Positions 25,486 through 34,289 of a stretch of 64,000 bases of DNA are shown here, one piece after another. The DNA is from Alistipes dispar (GTDB taxonomy: Bacteria > Bacteroidota > Bacteroidia > Bacteroidales > Rikenellaceae), in assembly GCF_006542685.1 (NCBI RefSeq), contig NZ_AP019736.1:1026001-1090000 (forward strand), in the 5' to 3' direction. The position numbers and the translations under genes were made by a program. Below the pieces are notes generated by a model. That model was not told where the DNA came from. It made no database searches and worked only from the letters and a program-made list of their open reading frames with translations. The first letter of the stretch is position 1. Each line of letters begins with the position of its first letter.

Positions 25486-27144
25486 TTATTGTTTTTCAGG
25501 AGTAAATACATAAATCCGTTCGCCGTAAGGCTCTATCTCGATATCATCGACCCGCAGTTCGCCGGAACGGCCCCCAACGGGATCCATCCACGCGTATTTC
25601 TGCGGATCGAGGCATTCGACCGCATAAACGCCGCCGATGTCCGCCCCGACCGTCAGCTCGGCACCCTCGATCCGCCTGTCCGAGTTGTTGTACAGATAGA
25701 CGAAAAGCGTCCGGTCGCATTTGACGCTCATGGCTTCGAGCGGCGTGCAGTCGGCCTTCACCGTCTCAAAGGCTCCGTTGCCGGCAGCCAGCATCCGGTC
25801 CGAAATTTCACGCACACCCCGGAAATAGGTCATCATGCCACGGTTCTCGAAATACTCCCACCACCAGCTCATCGGAGTGACAGGCGTCGGCGAAAAGAGC
25901 CCGTACCAGAGTCCGCGCCGAAAATCACGATCCATGTCATCGGCGAAATCGTCGAAATTCAGCGACCAATCCCACTCGTAGCCGAACTCTCCGATGACGT
26001 AGGGCTTTCCGAAACGCTCCTCATAGTCGCGGATGGTCGAAGGGATGATCGCCGTATTGCGGTAGATATGCTTCTGATTGATATCCAACGAGGGCACTTC
26101 GTTCAACCCGGCTAGATCACGATGCGAAATCGAGGTCGTGACGGGATGTCCGAACGGATCGATCTCCTTCAGGTATTTGCCCATGCGGGCGTGCCACGCC
26201 ACAATCTCTTCGGCCGGGATCGGCCCGCCCGGATTTCGGTGTTGTATGTTGTCGATCTCGTTGAAGAACTCCCACATGCCAATTGCCGGACTGTATCCCC
26301 AACGGGCTACGATGTAACGCAACCGGTTCATGTAGCGCCGCGCCTGCGGCTCTCCGTTGAAGAACTCCCGGTCAGCAGGCACGGCCCCCTGGCCCATGCA
26401 GAGCATAACGTGGATACCCAACCGCTCGCACAAATCCACAAAACAGTCCAAGCGCTCCACGGCGCTCGGATTATAATATTCGTCGGAGGGCGTATAGCGC
26501 AAATTGTTAAAATGGTCGTGCTGATCGATCGGGAAATTGAACGAACACATCCATACGCGGATGAAATTGCCTCCGTTTTCGGCGAAAAGCGGCAGCATGC
26601 GGTCATAGTTGTAACGGTCGTGCTGCTCGTGCAGCTCCTTGAAAAACTTCGAATCGTCGTTCGCACGCGATTCCCAGCAAATATTTTCGGCCACACCCCG
26701 GAAAGGCGTTCCGTCGTCGTAAACCAGCGTCCAGTTGTCACGGACATGGAGAATGCCCCGCTCGCCCTCTGCGGCAGGCTGTACGCTGAGTTCGACCGCC
26801 CTGGAGCGTGCGACCTCCTCGCCCTGCTCGCTCAATCGGAACCGGCAAAAATAACGGCCGGGCTCCTGGGGCGTGAAACGGGCCTCCCAGCGCGACTCCG
26901 CTCCGGATTTGCCCTCGACCCAGAAGCACGGCAACAGGCGCTCCTCGCCCGAAGGAGTTTCGATCAGCATGTCCAGCGCCACCTCTTCCTGCAGGTAGGC
27001 ATTCCGGTAATCGGCGGTCAGCAGCACCGTAAAATCCGTGCGTTCATACAATTTCGGAGTGCGAGTGGATGGTTCGATCGAATGGAAGCGGCCGCTGCAA
27101 CCGCCCGACAGCAACAGGCTGAAAAAAATTGACAGGAATCTCAT
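25486..27144 (-). CDS. DUF5060-type clan GH-A glycoside hydrolase lipoprotein
   Basis: A 552-residue lipoprotein (lipobox LSGGC, Cys16). Residues about 25-125 are a beta-sandwich of the DUF5060 kind. The next roughly 300 residues are a (beta/alpha)8 barrel with WEFFNEIDN (acid/base E296) and YVIGEFGYEW (nucleophile E386). A small beta domain (FVYLYNNSDRRIEGAEL) ends the protein. The barrel resembles GH5 but I cannot assign the family by eye. It is downstream of the second SusD and just upstream of the GH2 enzyme, so it probably acts on oligosaccharides at the surface or in the periplasm. Confidence 0.85.
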   Translation of the reverse strand: MRFLSIFFSLLLSGGCSGRFHSIEPSTRTPKLYERTDFTVLLTADYRNAYLQEEVALDMLIETPSGEERLLPCFWVEGKSGAESRWEARFTPQEPGRYFCRFRLSEQGEEVARSRAVELSVQPAAEGERGILHVRDNWTLVYDDGTPFRGVAENICWESRANDDSKFFKELHEQHDRYNYDRMLPLFAENGGNFIRVWMCSFNFPIDQHDHFNNLRYTPSDEYYNPSAVERLDCFVDLCERLGIHVMLCMGQGAVPADREFFNGEPQARRYMNRLRYIVARWGYSPAIGMWEFFNEIDNIQHRNPGGPIPAEEIVAWHARMGKYLKEIDPFGHPVTTSISHRDLAGLNEVPSLDINQKHIYRNTAIIPSTIRDYEERFGKPYVIGEFGYEWDWSLNFDDFADDMDRDFRRGLWYGLFSPTPVTPMSWWWEYFENRGMMTYFRGVREISDRMLAAGNGAFETVKADCTPLEAMSVKCDRTLFVYLYNNSDRRIEGAELTVGADIGGVYAVECLDPQKYAWMDPVGGRSGELRVDDIEIEPYGERIYVFTPEKQ

Positions 27145-27225
27145 ACGCGCAAGTCTGATTCAGGGAAACGGCATGCCCCGACCCGGGACACACCGTTTCC
27201 ATCGGGTTAATTATTCAAGATGATA

Positions 27226-27798
27226 CTAAAGCGCCTCGACCGCATCGTTCAGGGCATCGACATCGACAATCACCGCGGTCACCGTACCGGTTTCGGCGAG
27301 TTCATAAGCCGTGGGATCGGAAATGCCCACTGCCAGCACATACTTTTTGCCGGCATTGGCCGGATCGGAAAGCCCGCTCCGAGGAATCTCCAGGTAGAAG
27401 ACTTCCCCCGACTTGCCGGACGGAACCGTGACCGACCGGGGAAGCGGCTCGTAGAAGTCGGAGGGCATCGGTTCGCCGCCGAACTGCGACACCGCGGCCG
27501 CCGTCTCCTCTTCCGACGTGTAAACCGACACCGAAAATCCCCTTGCATCGGACAGTTTTCCCGATCGCGTCACGCCCAGAACGGCCTTCACATAGCCCGC
27601 GGTCACCCGGAAATTATAGGTGTATTCACCGTCGCCGGAGGGCACCGCATAGGAGTTGTTCAACCCTCCCGACTGCATGGCCTGGGGCATGTATATCTTG
27701 CCGAATCCGTAATCGGCATCCCCGTCTCCGTCACAGGCGGCAAACCCCATCATGCAGACGGACGCCAGGAACAGCACAAATTTCTTTCCCATATTCAT
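27226..27798 (-). CDS. DUF1735-like surface lipoprotein
   Basis: A 190-residue lipoprotein (lipobox GFAAC, Cys22; MGKK at residue 3 may be the start). The mature part looks like a single beta-sandwich of the DUF1735 type found next to SusD genes: GEYTYNFRV, then a SVYTSEEETAAAV helix, then SVTVPSGKSGEVFYLEI. Such proteins are thought to bind glycans at the cell surface; the ligand is unknown. It lies 39 bases after the second SusD gene and 81 bases before the DUF5060-type enzyme in the same operon. Confidence 0.75.
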   Translation of the reverse strand: MNMGKKFVLFLASVCMMGFAACDGDGDADYGFGKIYMPQAMQSGGLNNSYAVPSGDGEYTYNFRVTAGYVKAVLGVTRSGKLSDARGFSVSVYTSEEETAAAVSQFGGEPMPSDFYEPLPRSVTVPSGKSGEVFYLEIPRSGLSDPANAGKKYVLAVGISDPTAYELAETGTVTAVIVDVDALNDAVEAL

Positions 27799-27837
27799 AA
27801 TAGTTGTTCTCTTTTAAGATTTGCTCATCGACTGATA

Positions 27838-29502
27838 TTAATAACCGGGGTTCTGCTCCAGCGTGTGATTCGAATTCTCGACCTCCGAACGGGAGAAAGG
27901 CATGTAATAGTTCCGTTCGAGGAAAGTGCGCTTCGCCACCTCCACCTCTTCGTACGACCAGCCGTTCCCATCCGTTTTGGCGACCTTCACGCCGTAAACC
28001 GGCTCATTGAGGACCTCCATCGCATCTTTCCAGCGCAGCAGGTCCCAATAACGGTGATCCTCGAAAGCCAGTTCGATCCGGCGCTCGTGCCTGACGGCCT
28101 CGCGGAAGTCATCCTTATTCTCCGCCGTTACTTCGGGCAGCAGCATGCTGGCACGGTCACGGACTATTTGCAGGGCTTCGCGTGCGGTCAGCGTGTATCC
28201 GTTGTTGTCGTCGGGGCCGTAGGCCTCGTTCATCGCCTCGGCATAGTTGAGAAGAATCTCCGCGTAGCGGAACACCACCCAGTTGTGCTGAGCCGTAGCG
28301 CCCTGCGTCAGATTCAGGTTGTCGGTCAGGAATTTCTTGAGATAGTAGCCGGTCCGGCTCGCATTGGGCTGCGCCATGTCGTCCATGGCCCCCGCCGACT
28401 GATCGATCGTCCGGCCGTTCCACGTGCTGCCGTTGGTCACGATGCTCGCCTCCAGACGGGGATCGCGGTTGGCATAGGGATTCGCAGGATCCACCTCTCC
28501 AATCCACTCGTAAGCCTTGACCAGATTATGCGTCGGAGTCACTCCCGAAGCGCCGCCCTGCGTCGCAATGGGATAGTTGTTCTTCTCCATGTCGTTCGAC
28601 ATCCCGCGGCGGACCACGTAGATCGTTTCCGGACTGCTCAGGCTGCGGTTGCCGACGAAATAGGAGCCGTAATCGCTGTCCAGCGAATAGTTCAGCTCGC
28701 TGTTGCTGATCAAATCGTAGGCAGCCGCCGCAGCCGCCTCCCACTTCGCCAGGTCGCCATCCGGATTGTTCCGCAACGAGGCGGCATAAAGCAAAGTCCG
28801 CGATTTGATGGCCAATGCGGCGCCCAGCGTGAAGCGGCCGTTACGCTCGGTGTAGTCGTTCCAATCGACCGCCAACCGGTCCTTGCAGTTATCGATCTCC
28901 GAGACGATGTAATCGACCACCTCGTCATACGACGACCGACTCACGAACTGACCGTCCGCATACGGGCTCTCCACGATGGGAACCCCGCCGTACTGCTTGA
29001 TCAACTCGCTGTAATAGTAAGCCCGGGCGACGTGCGCTTCAGCCTGGTAGTAATGCAGCGAAGCCAGATCCCGTTCATAGTTGGGACGATCATTGATCGT
29101 ATCGCGGTTCATGCCGATCATATACTCGCCTTTGCCGTCGGCCGTATAATCCAGGAAAAAATTGGCAGCGCGAATTCCCTCGTAACAGTCGGTATAGAGG
29201 TTGGAGATCGGATTCAGGTTGGCGTTGATGACCCCCTGGTTGAAATAGCTGGCATCGCACAGCGCCTTGGTCTGTTGCGCCTCGTCCGACGCCGCGGCAA
29301 AAAGGTTCGAATCGAGCACCGTATATCCGTCCGTGATGGGCGTATAGAAAGCATTGCCGAACTTCCACAGCGTTCCGAGGGTCGTCTCGATAGACTCTCC
29401 CGTTTCATTCTGATCGAGACTCGTATCGAGGAAATCGTCGCACCCCTCCATCGTGCCGACGCACAGTATTGCGAGAATGGCTCTGAATATCAAGTTTTTC
29501 AT
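27838..29502 (-). CDS. SusD-like glycan-binding lipoprotein (second pair)
   Basis: A 554-residue RagB/SusD-family lipoprotein that caps its SusC partner and binds glycan. The start at 29502 gives a clean signal ending in TMEGC (Cys21); an ATG four codons upstream (29514) is possible. N-terminal TPR-type helices include FLDYTADGKG and YYQAEAHVARAYYYSELIKQYGGVPI. The C-terminus carries YAEILLNYAEAMNEAYG, HERRIELAFEDHRYWDLLRWKDA and the closing HTLEQNPGY common to the family. It follows its SusC partner by 18 bases. Confidence 0.94.
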   Translation of the reverse strand: MKNLIFRAILAILCVGTMEGCDDFLDTSLDQNETGESIETTLGTLWKFGNAFYTPITDGYTVLDSNLFAAASDEAQQTKALCDASYFNQGVINANLNPISNLYTDCYEGIRAANFFLDYTADGKGEYMIGMNRDTINDRPNYERDLASLHYYQAEAHVARAYYYSELIKQYGGVPIVESPYADGQFVSRSSYDEVVDYIVSEIDNCKDRLAVDWNDYTERNGRFTLGAALAIKSRTLLYAASLRNNPDGDLAKWEAAAAAAYDLISNSELNYSLDSDYGSYFVGNRSLSSPETIYVVRRGMSNDMEKNNYPIATQGGASGVTPTHNLVKAYEWIGEVDPANPYANRDPRLEASIVTNGSTWNGRTIDQSAGAMDDMAQPNASRTGYYLKKFLTDNLNLTQGATAQHNWVVFRYAEILLNYAEAMNEAYGPDDNNGYTLTAREALQIVRDRASMLLPEVTAENKDDFREAVRHERRIELAFEDHRYWDLLRWKDAMEVLNEPVYGVKVAKTDGNGWSYEEVEVAKRTFLERNYYMPFSRSEVENSNHTLEQNPGY

Positions 29503-29520
29503 AATATGCTCCATGATTGA

Positions 29521-32397
29521 TTAGAAAGTGATGCTGACTCCGATATTGTACGACTTGAGAACCGGATAACGGTACGACAGCAGTTCGGGATCGAGATCGT
29601 AGTCCGACATCAGCTTGCTGATCGTGAAGGGGTTGGTCACGTTCAGATAGATCCTGAACTCGCCGATGCCCGCCTCGCGGAACTTGGGATGGTCCTTGAA
29701 GCTGTAACCGAGTTCGATATTCCGTACACGCAGAAAATCGCGGTCCTTCACCCAGAAAGAGCTCAGCCGGTAATTGTTTTCATTACTTTGGGTCGTCAAA
29801 CGCGGATAGGTCGCCGTCCGGCGGGTGTCGATCCCTTGTTCGGGATAATAGGCCCATGCACCACGCGCCAGCGGGTAAACATTGCCGTTGTCCACGAACG
29901 CCATCGTCTGCACCGAATTGTCGAGCAGATTGTACGAAGCTCCGGCGATGCCGTCAAGCAGGAAACTGAAATCGAACCCCTTGTAGCGGAACATCGCGCC
30001 AACGGAGTAGGTCCACTCCGGATAGGGTGACTTGCCGATCTTGGTCACGTCGTTCTGATCGACATAGCCGCTGTTGTCCAGATCGAGATACTTGATGTCT
30101 CCCGGCTGTACGCTGCCGAACATCGGCTGCGGCAACCCGTCCCTGAGCGAACCGTCGTCATTGAAGTCGCTCACGTCGTAGAATCCGTCAGCCACCAGTC
30201 CGATCAGCGTGCCGTAGGGACGACCGGTTTCGGCGTTGTAATCGTAAGCAGGAGCCACTTCGGCCATGTAGTCGATCGTATTGCGGTTGAACGAAACAGC
30301 GGCATTGATCGAATAGCCCCAATCCCTGCGCTGATCGGACCATAGGGCCGAAATCTCGAAACCGCGGTTGGTCATTTTGCCGATGTTGTTGAAATAGTTG
30401 TTCTTGCCGTAGTAACCCATGATCGAATTGTCGAGCGTCAGGATGCCGGTCCGCTTGTCCAGAAAAGCGTCGGCCGTCACAAAGAGTTTGCCCCAAAGCG
30501 AAGCATCGACACCGATATTGTATTTGTTGCTACGCTCGGAGTGTATGGCGCTGTTGGGCACGAACATATTGACCAGCGAACTCTGCCATACCCCCTCGGT
30601 AGCCCCCGTGTAGAAGGACCCGATGTAGGAGTTGGTATAGTAGTCCTTGAAGAGGAAGCGTCCGTTGGACGAATAGCCGGACAATACGCTGGTCGCGTCC
30701 GAATCGGCGAACCCGCTACGTCCGTAGGAAAGACGGAGCTTCAGCAGGTCGATCACTTTCGAATCCCTGAGGAAAGACTCGTTGGAGAGAACCCACGCTG
30801 CGGAGATCGAAGGATAGAACGACCAGCGGTTACCGGGAGCAAAAGCGTCGTTGCCGAAGTAGGAGAATCCGAATTCGGCCACATAACGATCGTCATAACT
30901 GTAATTGACCCGGCCGTTATAGTTCAGGTAGTGGTACTGATAGGAGAAAATACCGTCGCCGTTGTAAGCCGAGATGTGGAGATTGACCGCGGCATCGACG
31001 GCATGCCTGCCGAACTGGCGGTCATAGCCCAGCGAGATATGCCCCTGCTTCCAGTCCTCCATGCCGTCCGAACCGTAACCGCTGGCCTGTAGCGACGTAT
31101 CTTCGTCGGTAGTGGTACGCACCCCGTTGTGGTAACGGGCATAGTTACGGGTCTTCGAATAGCCGCTCGTCGTATACGTATTGAACGAGAAGGCCTCGCG
31201 CAAATAGAGTCCTTCGGTGATGAAGTCGAGTCGCTCGACGAGCTGGAAATTACCCTGCAACACCCGAGACTGCGCCTGACGCCACCCAAGGGCATTGATC
31301 GAAGCGACCGGATTGCTGTTGTAGGTTGACGTACCGGAATAATGGGTATGGGCCTCGTCGTCCCATATCTCGTAGATGTTCGACGGATAGCGAGCCATGT
31401 TATAGAAGAGATCGTCGATCGTGATGTTCGGGCGTTTGCCCCGTTCGATGCGTCCGCCCAGATCGACCCGGGCCTCGATGAACTTGAACATCGTGAAGTC
31501 GAGATTGGCGCGCAGTCCATAGCGCTCGTAGGTGCGGTTCGAGCGCGAATCGCTGTTGCTGACGTCGAACAGCCCCTGCTGGTTGAGGTAGTTCAGCACG
31601 ACGTTGTAACGGGCCGTCTGCGTACCGCCGCGGAACGTGACGTCGCCGTCAATCACATAGCCCGAATCGCGCAGCACCTCGTCATACCAATCGACATTCG
31701 TCGCGGAACCGTTCCGGTAGGCTTCGAGTGCGGCGGCATCGTAGGCGGGCGACCAACTGCCGTTGTCGTTGCTGACAGCCTGATTATAGAGGGTGGCATA
31801 ACCGTATGAATCGAGCGGCTTGGCATAGGTCGTAGCCCGCTGAATCCCGTAGTGTACCGAAGCTGAAACCGAGGCGGGTCCGATCTCGCCGCGTTTGGTC
31901 TCGATCCAAATGACACCGTTGGCACCGCGGTCGCCGAAGATCGAAAGGGCGGCACCGTCTTTCAGAATGGAGACCTTGTCGATCTCCGCGGGAGAAAGGT
32001 AGGCGATATAGTCGGCATTGACCTCGAAACCGTCCACGAAGATCTTGGCCGTGTTATAACCGGTTTTTCCGTAAGACCCAATGCCGCGAATGAGCCAGCT
32101 GGCCATATCGTTGCTCGGCTCTCCGGAACCCTGGAAAAGAGTCAGGCCCGTGAACTGTCCGGCAAAGGAGTTGGTCAGGTTCGTCTGTCGGTTTTTAGCC
32201 AGCGCCGGCCCATCGGCCGTGGATATGGCCGCCGTAGAGCGGAGCTGCGAGGTTTCGAAGAGAAGCCCGGGCGTCACCGGCCCCTTCGCCTGTGTCGAAT
32301 CGGCCGTAACTGCAGATTCCTGCCCGGCGGCCATTGCGACAGCGGTCGAAACGAACCCCGCAATGAAAAGCAGCGGTATAATGATATGTCTGTTCAT
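29521..32397 (-). CDS. SusC-like TonB-dependent transporter (second pair), no N-terminal CTD
   Basis: A 958-residue outer-membrane transporter with a signal peptide (about residues 1-24). The plug domain begins early (FAGQFTGLTLFQGSGEPSND, then IRGIGSYGKTGYNTAKIFVDGFEV) and ISILKDGAALSIFGDRGANGVI-type residues follow, as in SusC proteins. A 22-strand barrel with alternating aromatic strands occupies the rest, ending in NIGVSITF. Unlike the first SusC it lacks the carboxypeptidase-regulatory-like N-terminal domain and shows no clear TonB box. It begins 33 bases after the first SusD. Confidence 0.93.
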   Translation of the reverse strand: MNRHIIIPLLFIAGFVSTAVAMAAGQESAVTADSTQAKGPVTPGLLFETSQLRSTAAISTADGPALAKNRQTNLTNSFAGQFTGLTLFQGSGEPSNDMASWLIRGIGSYGKTGYNTAKIFVDGFEVNADYIAYLSPAEIDKVSILKDGAALSIFGDRGANGVIWIETKRGEIGPASVSASVHYGIQRATTYAKPLDSYGYATLYNQAVSNDNGSWSPAYDAAALEAYRNGSATNVDWYDEVLRDSGYVIDGDVTFRGGTQTARYNVVLNYLNQQGLFDVSNSDSRSNRTYERYGLRANLDFTMFKFIEARVDLGGRIERGKRPNITIDDLFYNMARYPSNIYEIWDDEAHTHYSGTSTYNSNPVASINALGWRQAQSRVLQGNFQLVERLDFITEGLYLREAFSFNTYTTSGYSKTRNYARYHNGVRTTTDEDTSLQASGYGSDGMEDWKQGHISLGYDRQFGRHAVDAAVNLHISAYNGDGIFSYQYHYLNYNGRVNYSYDDRYVAEFGFSYFGNDAFAPGNRWSFYPSISAAWVLSNESFLRDSKVIDLLKLRLSYGRSGFADSDATSVLSGYSSNGRFLFKDYYTNSYIGSFYTGATEGVWQSSLVNMFVPNSAIHSERSNKYNIGVDASLWGKLFVTADAFLDKRTGILTLDNSIMGYYGKNNYFNNIGKMTNRGFEISALWSDQRRDWGYSINAAVSFNRNTIDYMAEVAPAYDYNAETGRPYGTLIGLVADGFYDVSDFNDDGSLRDGLPQPMFGSVQPGDIKYLDLDNSGYVDQNDVTKIGKSPYPEWTYSVGAMFRYKGFDFSFLLDGIAGASYNLLDNSVQTMAFVDNGNVYPLARGAWAYYPEQGIDTRRTATYPRLTTQSNENNYRLSSFWVKDRDFLRVRNIELGYSFKDHPKFREAGIGEFRIYLNVTNPFTISKLMSDYDLDPELLSYRYPVLKSYNIGVSITF

Positions 32398-32430
32398 AAT
32401 CGAAATGTTTTACGGTAGGGTTAGCCAATA

Positions 32431-34269
32431 TTAATATCCGGGATTCTGTACCAGCGTACCCTTGTTGATCTCCGACTGGGGCAGCGGCTCCAGATACATG
32501 CGGGGGTTCCAGTAGGACGTATAGGTGACCGCATTCCAATAAGATTCGAGACCTTCCGGCAGGTTGAGACTGCCCGAAGCGTCGGCCTTGACCTTGAACT
32601 GGAGCTCACGCATGTCACCGCCGATGATCCCCTTATCTATATTCTCATCCTTCCAGTGCTTCACGTCGTAGTAACGCAGATTCTCCCGATAGAACTCGAC
32701 GGCGCGTTCTCGGCGGATAATCTCACGCAACGCATCCCGATCCGTTTCCGTAATGGCAGGCAGACCGGCACGGTTGTGCACCATATTGAGGTTTTCAAGG
32801 GCCTTGGTGGGATTTCCATACTCGTTATAGGCTTCGGCCAGATTGAGGTAGATTTCGGCCATACGGAACAGCGGGAACTCAAACCAGACGCGCGAACCCG
32901 CATTATAGTAGAACTTGGTCGGAGCCGCACAACCCTTGTCCGTGCCGAGCACCTCGGGGAACTCGCCCGTCTTGGCGGCATTGCCCGTCTGACGGCCCCA
33001 ACTGTTGGCCGTCCAGTTCGAGTTGCCCGGATTGTTGAAGGCGTCGAAACCGATGAAGATATTGTCGGCCTTGGCACGAGGCTCAATGCCGTTGATCTTT
33101 TCCAGCCAGTCCGAAGCATCTCGCGGAGCGGAATCCCCGACTTTCGGCCAGTCGATGTCATCGCCGTTCTCGTCGTAGTAGAGTTCGAGGAAATTGCTCA
33201 ACAGACCGCTCATATCCGTATCGTACCGATTGTTGGTCCAGTAATTCGAATAATTGTTGTAGTAGAAGATCGCACTGCCGGGCCACGTCCATAGATTGGT
33301 CTCGTTGCACTTGTAGGCCAGCAGCACCTCGCGATTGGCCGGCGTGGAGGTCGCCGTGGCGTAGTCGGCGAAGGCGTTGGGGTTGGGCTGACCGACACCG
33401 GCTCCGCCCGTATTGAGAAGCTGGTAATTGTACTCAAGGGCCCACTCCAGCACATCCTCGTTGGCCTCGATGGCCGTATTCCAGCGGTCTGGATCGGACG
33501 AGCCGAAGCATACCAGGTCGTTATGGGCGCTCTCGATATAAGGCGTTGCGGAATTGAAGAGCGGACGGGCAGCGAAGAGCAGCGCCCGGGCTTTGATGGC
33601 CAGTACGGCGCCGCGCGTCATGCGGCCCTGATCGGCAGCGCTCCAGTCGCCTTCGGGCAGCCCGTCATAGGCTTTCTGGCACAGTTCGAGGATATAATCG
33701 AGCGTCTCGGAGAGCGACGAACGGCCCATCGAGACTTCGGGATCGGCCGGCGAGGTGAACGACTTGCGGACGATGGGCAAACCGCCGTAACGGTAGAACA
33801 TGCCCATGTAACGGTAGGCTATCAGTGCCAAAGCCTCGGCCTTGACGTAGTTCTTCTCCTCGGGAGTCATGTCGGGCACCCTGTCGATATTTTCGTACAC
33901 GGTCCAGCAATGACGGATGTAGGCCCAGTTGTTGCCGAAGTGGTCCGCCCCGGCATCGGAACCGTCGGTTCCGTTGACGTTCAGGCCGGAATTGACAATC
34001 ATGTAGGTCCCGTGCCAGGAGTATCCGCGTGCGACCTCGCCGCTGATAGCACCGAGCGTACCATGGCCTACGCCCCATCCGCCCGGCAGACCGTGGAGCA
34101 GGATTTCGCGGTAACAGGTCATCAGGGCACTTTTTGCATTCTTGGCCGACCCGTAGACTTCGTTCAGATCGACGGTTCCGGTCGTATCGGGCATCTGCAG
34201 GAAGGTATCCTGACAGCCGGTCATCCCCAACGACACGGTCACGAGCAATGTTATGAGTGTTTTTTTCAT
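32431..34269 (-). CDS. SusD-like glycan-binding lipoprotein (first pair)
   Basis: A 612-residue RagB/SusD-family lipoprotein. The start at 34269 gives a signal ending in GMTGC (Cys19). An ATG at 34290 overlaps the SusC stop (TAATG) and would add seven residues. Family marks are KAEALALIAYRYMGMFYRYGGLPI, ALLFAARPLFN and, near the end, RRERAVEFYRENLRYYDVKHW and TLVQNPGY. It should bind mannan or its oligosaccharides on the lid of the first SusC; the ligand is inferred from neighbours. Confidence 0.94.
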   Translation of the reverse strand: MKKTLITLLVTVSLGMTGCQDTFLQMPDTTGTVDLNEVYGSAKNAKSALMTCYREILLHGLPGGWGVGHGTLGAISGEVARGYSWHGTYMIVNSGLNVNGTDGSDAGADHFGNNWAYIRHCWTVYENIDRVPDMTPEEKNYVKAEALALIAYRYMGMFYRYGGLPIVRKSFTSPADPEVSMGRSSLSETLDYILELCQKAYDGLPEGDWSAADQGRMTRGAVLAIKARALLFAARPLFNSATPYIESAHNDLVCFGSSDPDRWNTAIEANEDVLEWALEYNYQLLNTGGAGVGQPNPNAFADYATATSTPANREVLLAYKCNETNLWTWPGSAIFYYNNYSNYWTNNRYDTDMSGLLSNFLELYYDENGDDIDWPKVGDSAPRDASDWLEKINGIEPRAKADNIFIGFDAFNNPGNSNWTANSWGRQTGNAAKTGEFPEVLGTDKGCAAPTKFYYNAGSRVWFEFPLFRMAEIYLNLAEAYNEYGNPTKALENLNMVHNRAGLPAITETDRDALREIIRRERAVEFYRENLRYYDVKHWKDENIDKGIIGGDMRELQFKVKADASGSLNLPEGLESYWNAVTYTSYWNPRMYLEPLPQSEINKGTLVQNPGY

Positions 34270-34289
34270 TGTGATTCCAGTATTGAGCA

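Noticed and set aside
22549..26115. A roughly 1,188-codon plus-strand open frame antisense to the GH2 and DUF5060 genes
   Set aside because: Both minus-strand genes have full catalytic motifs; the antisense translation has none.
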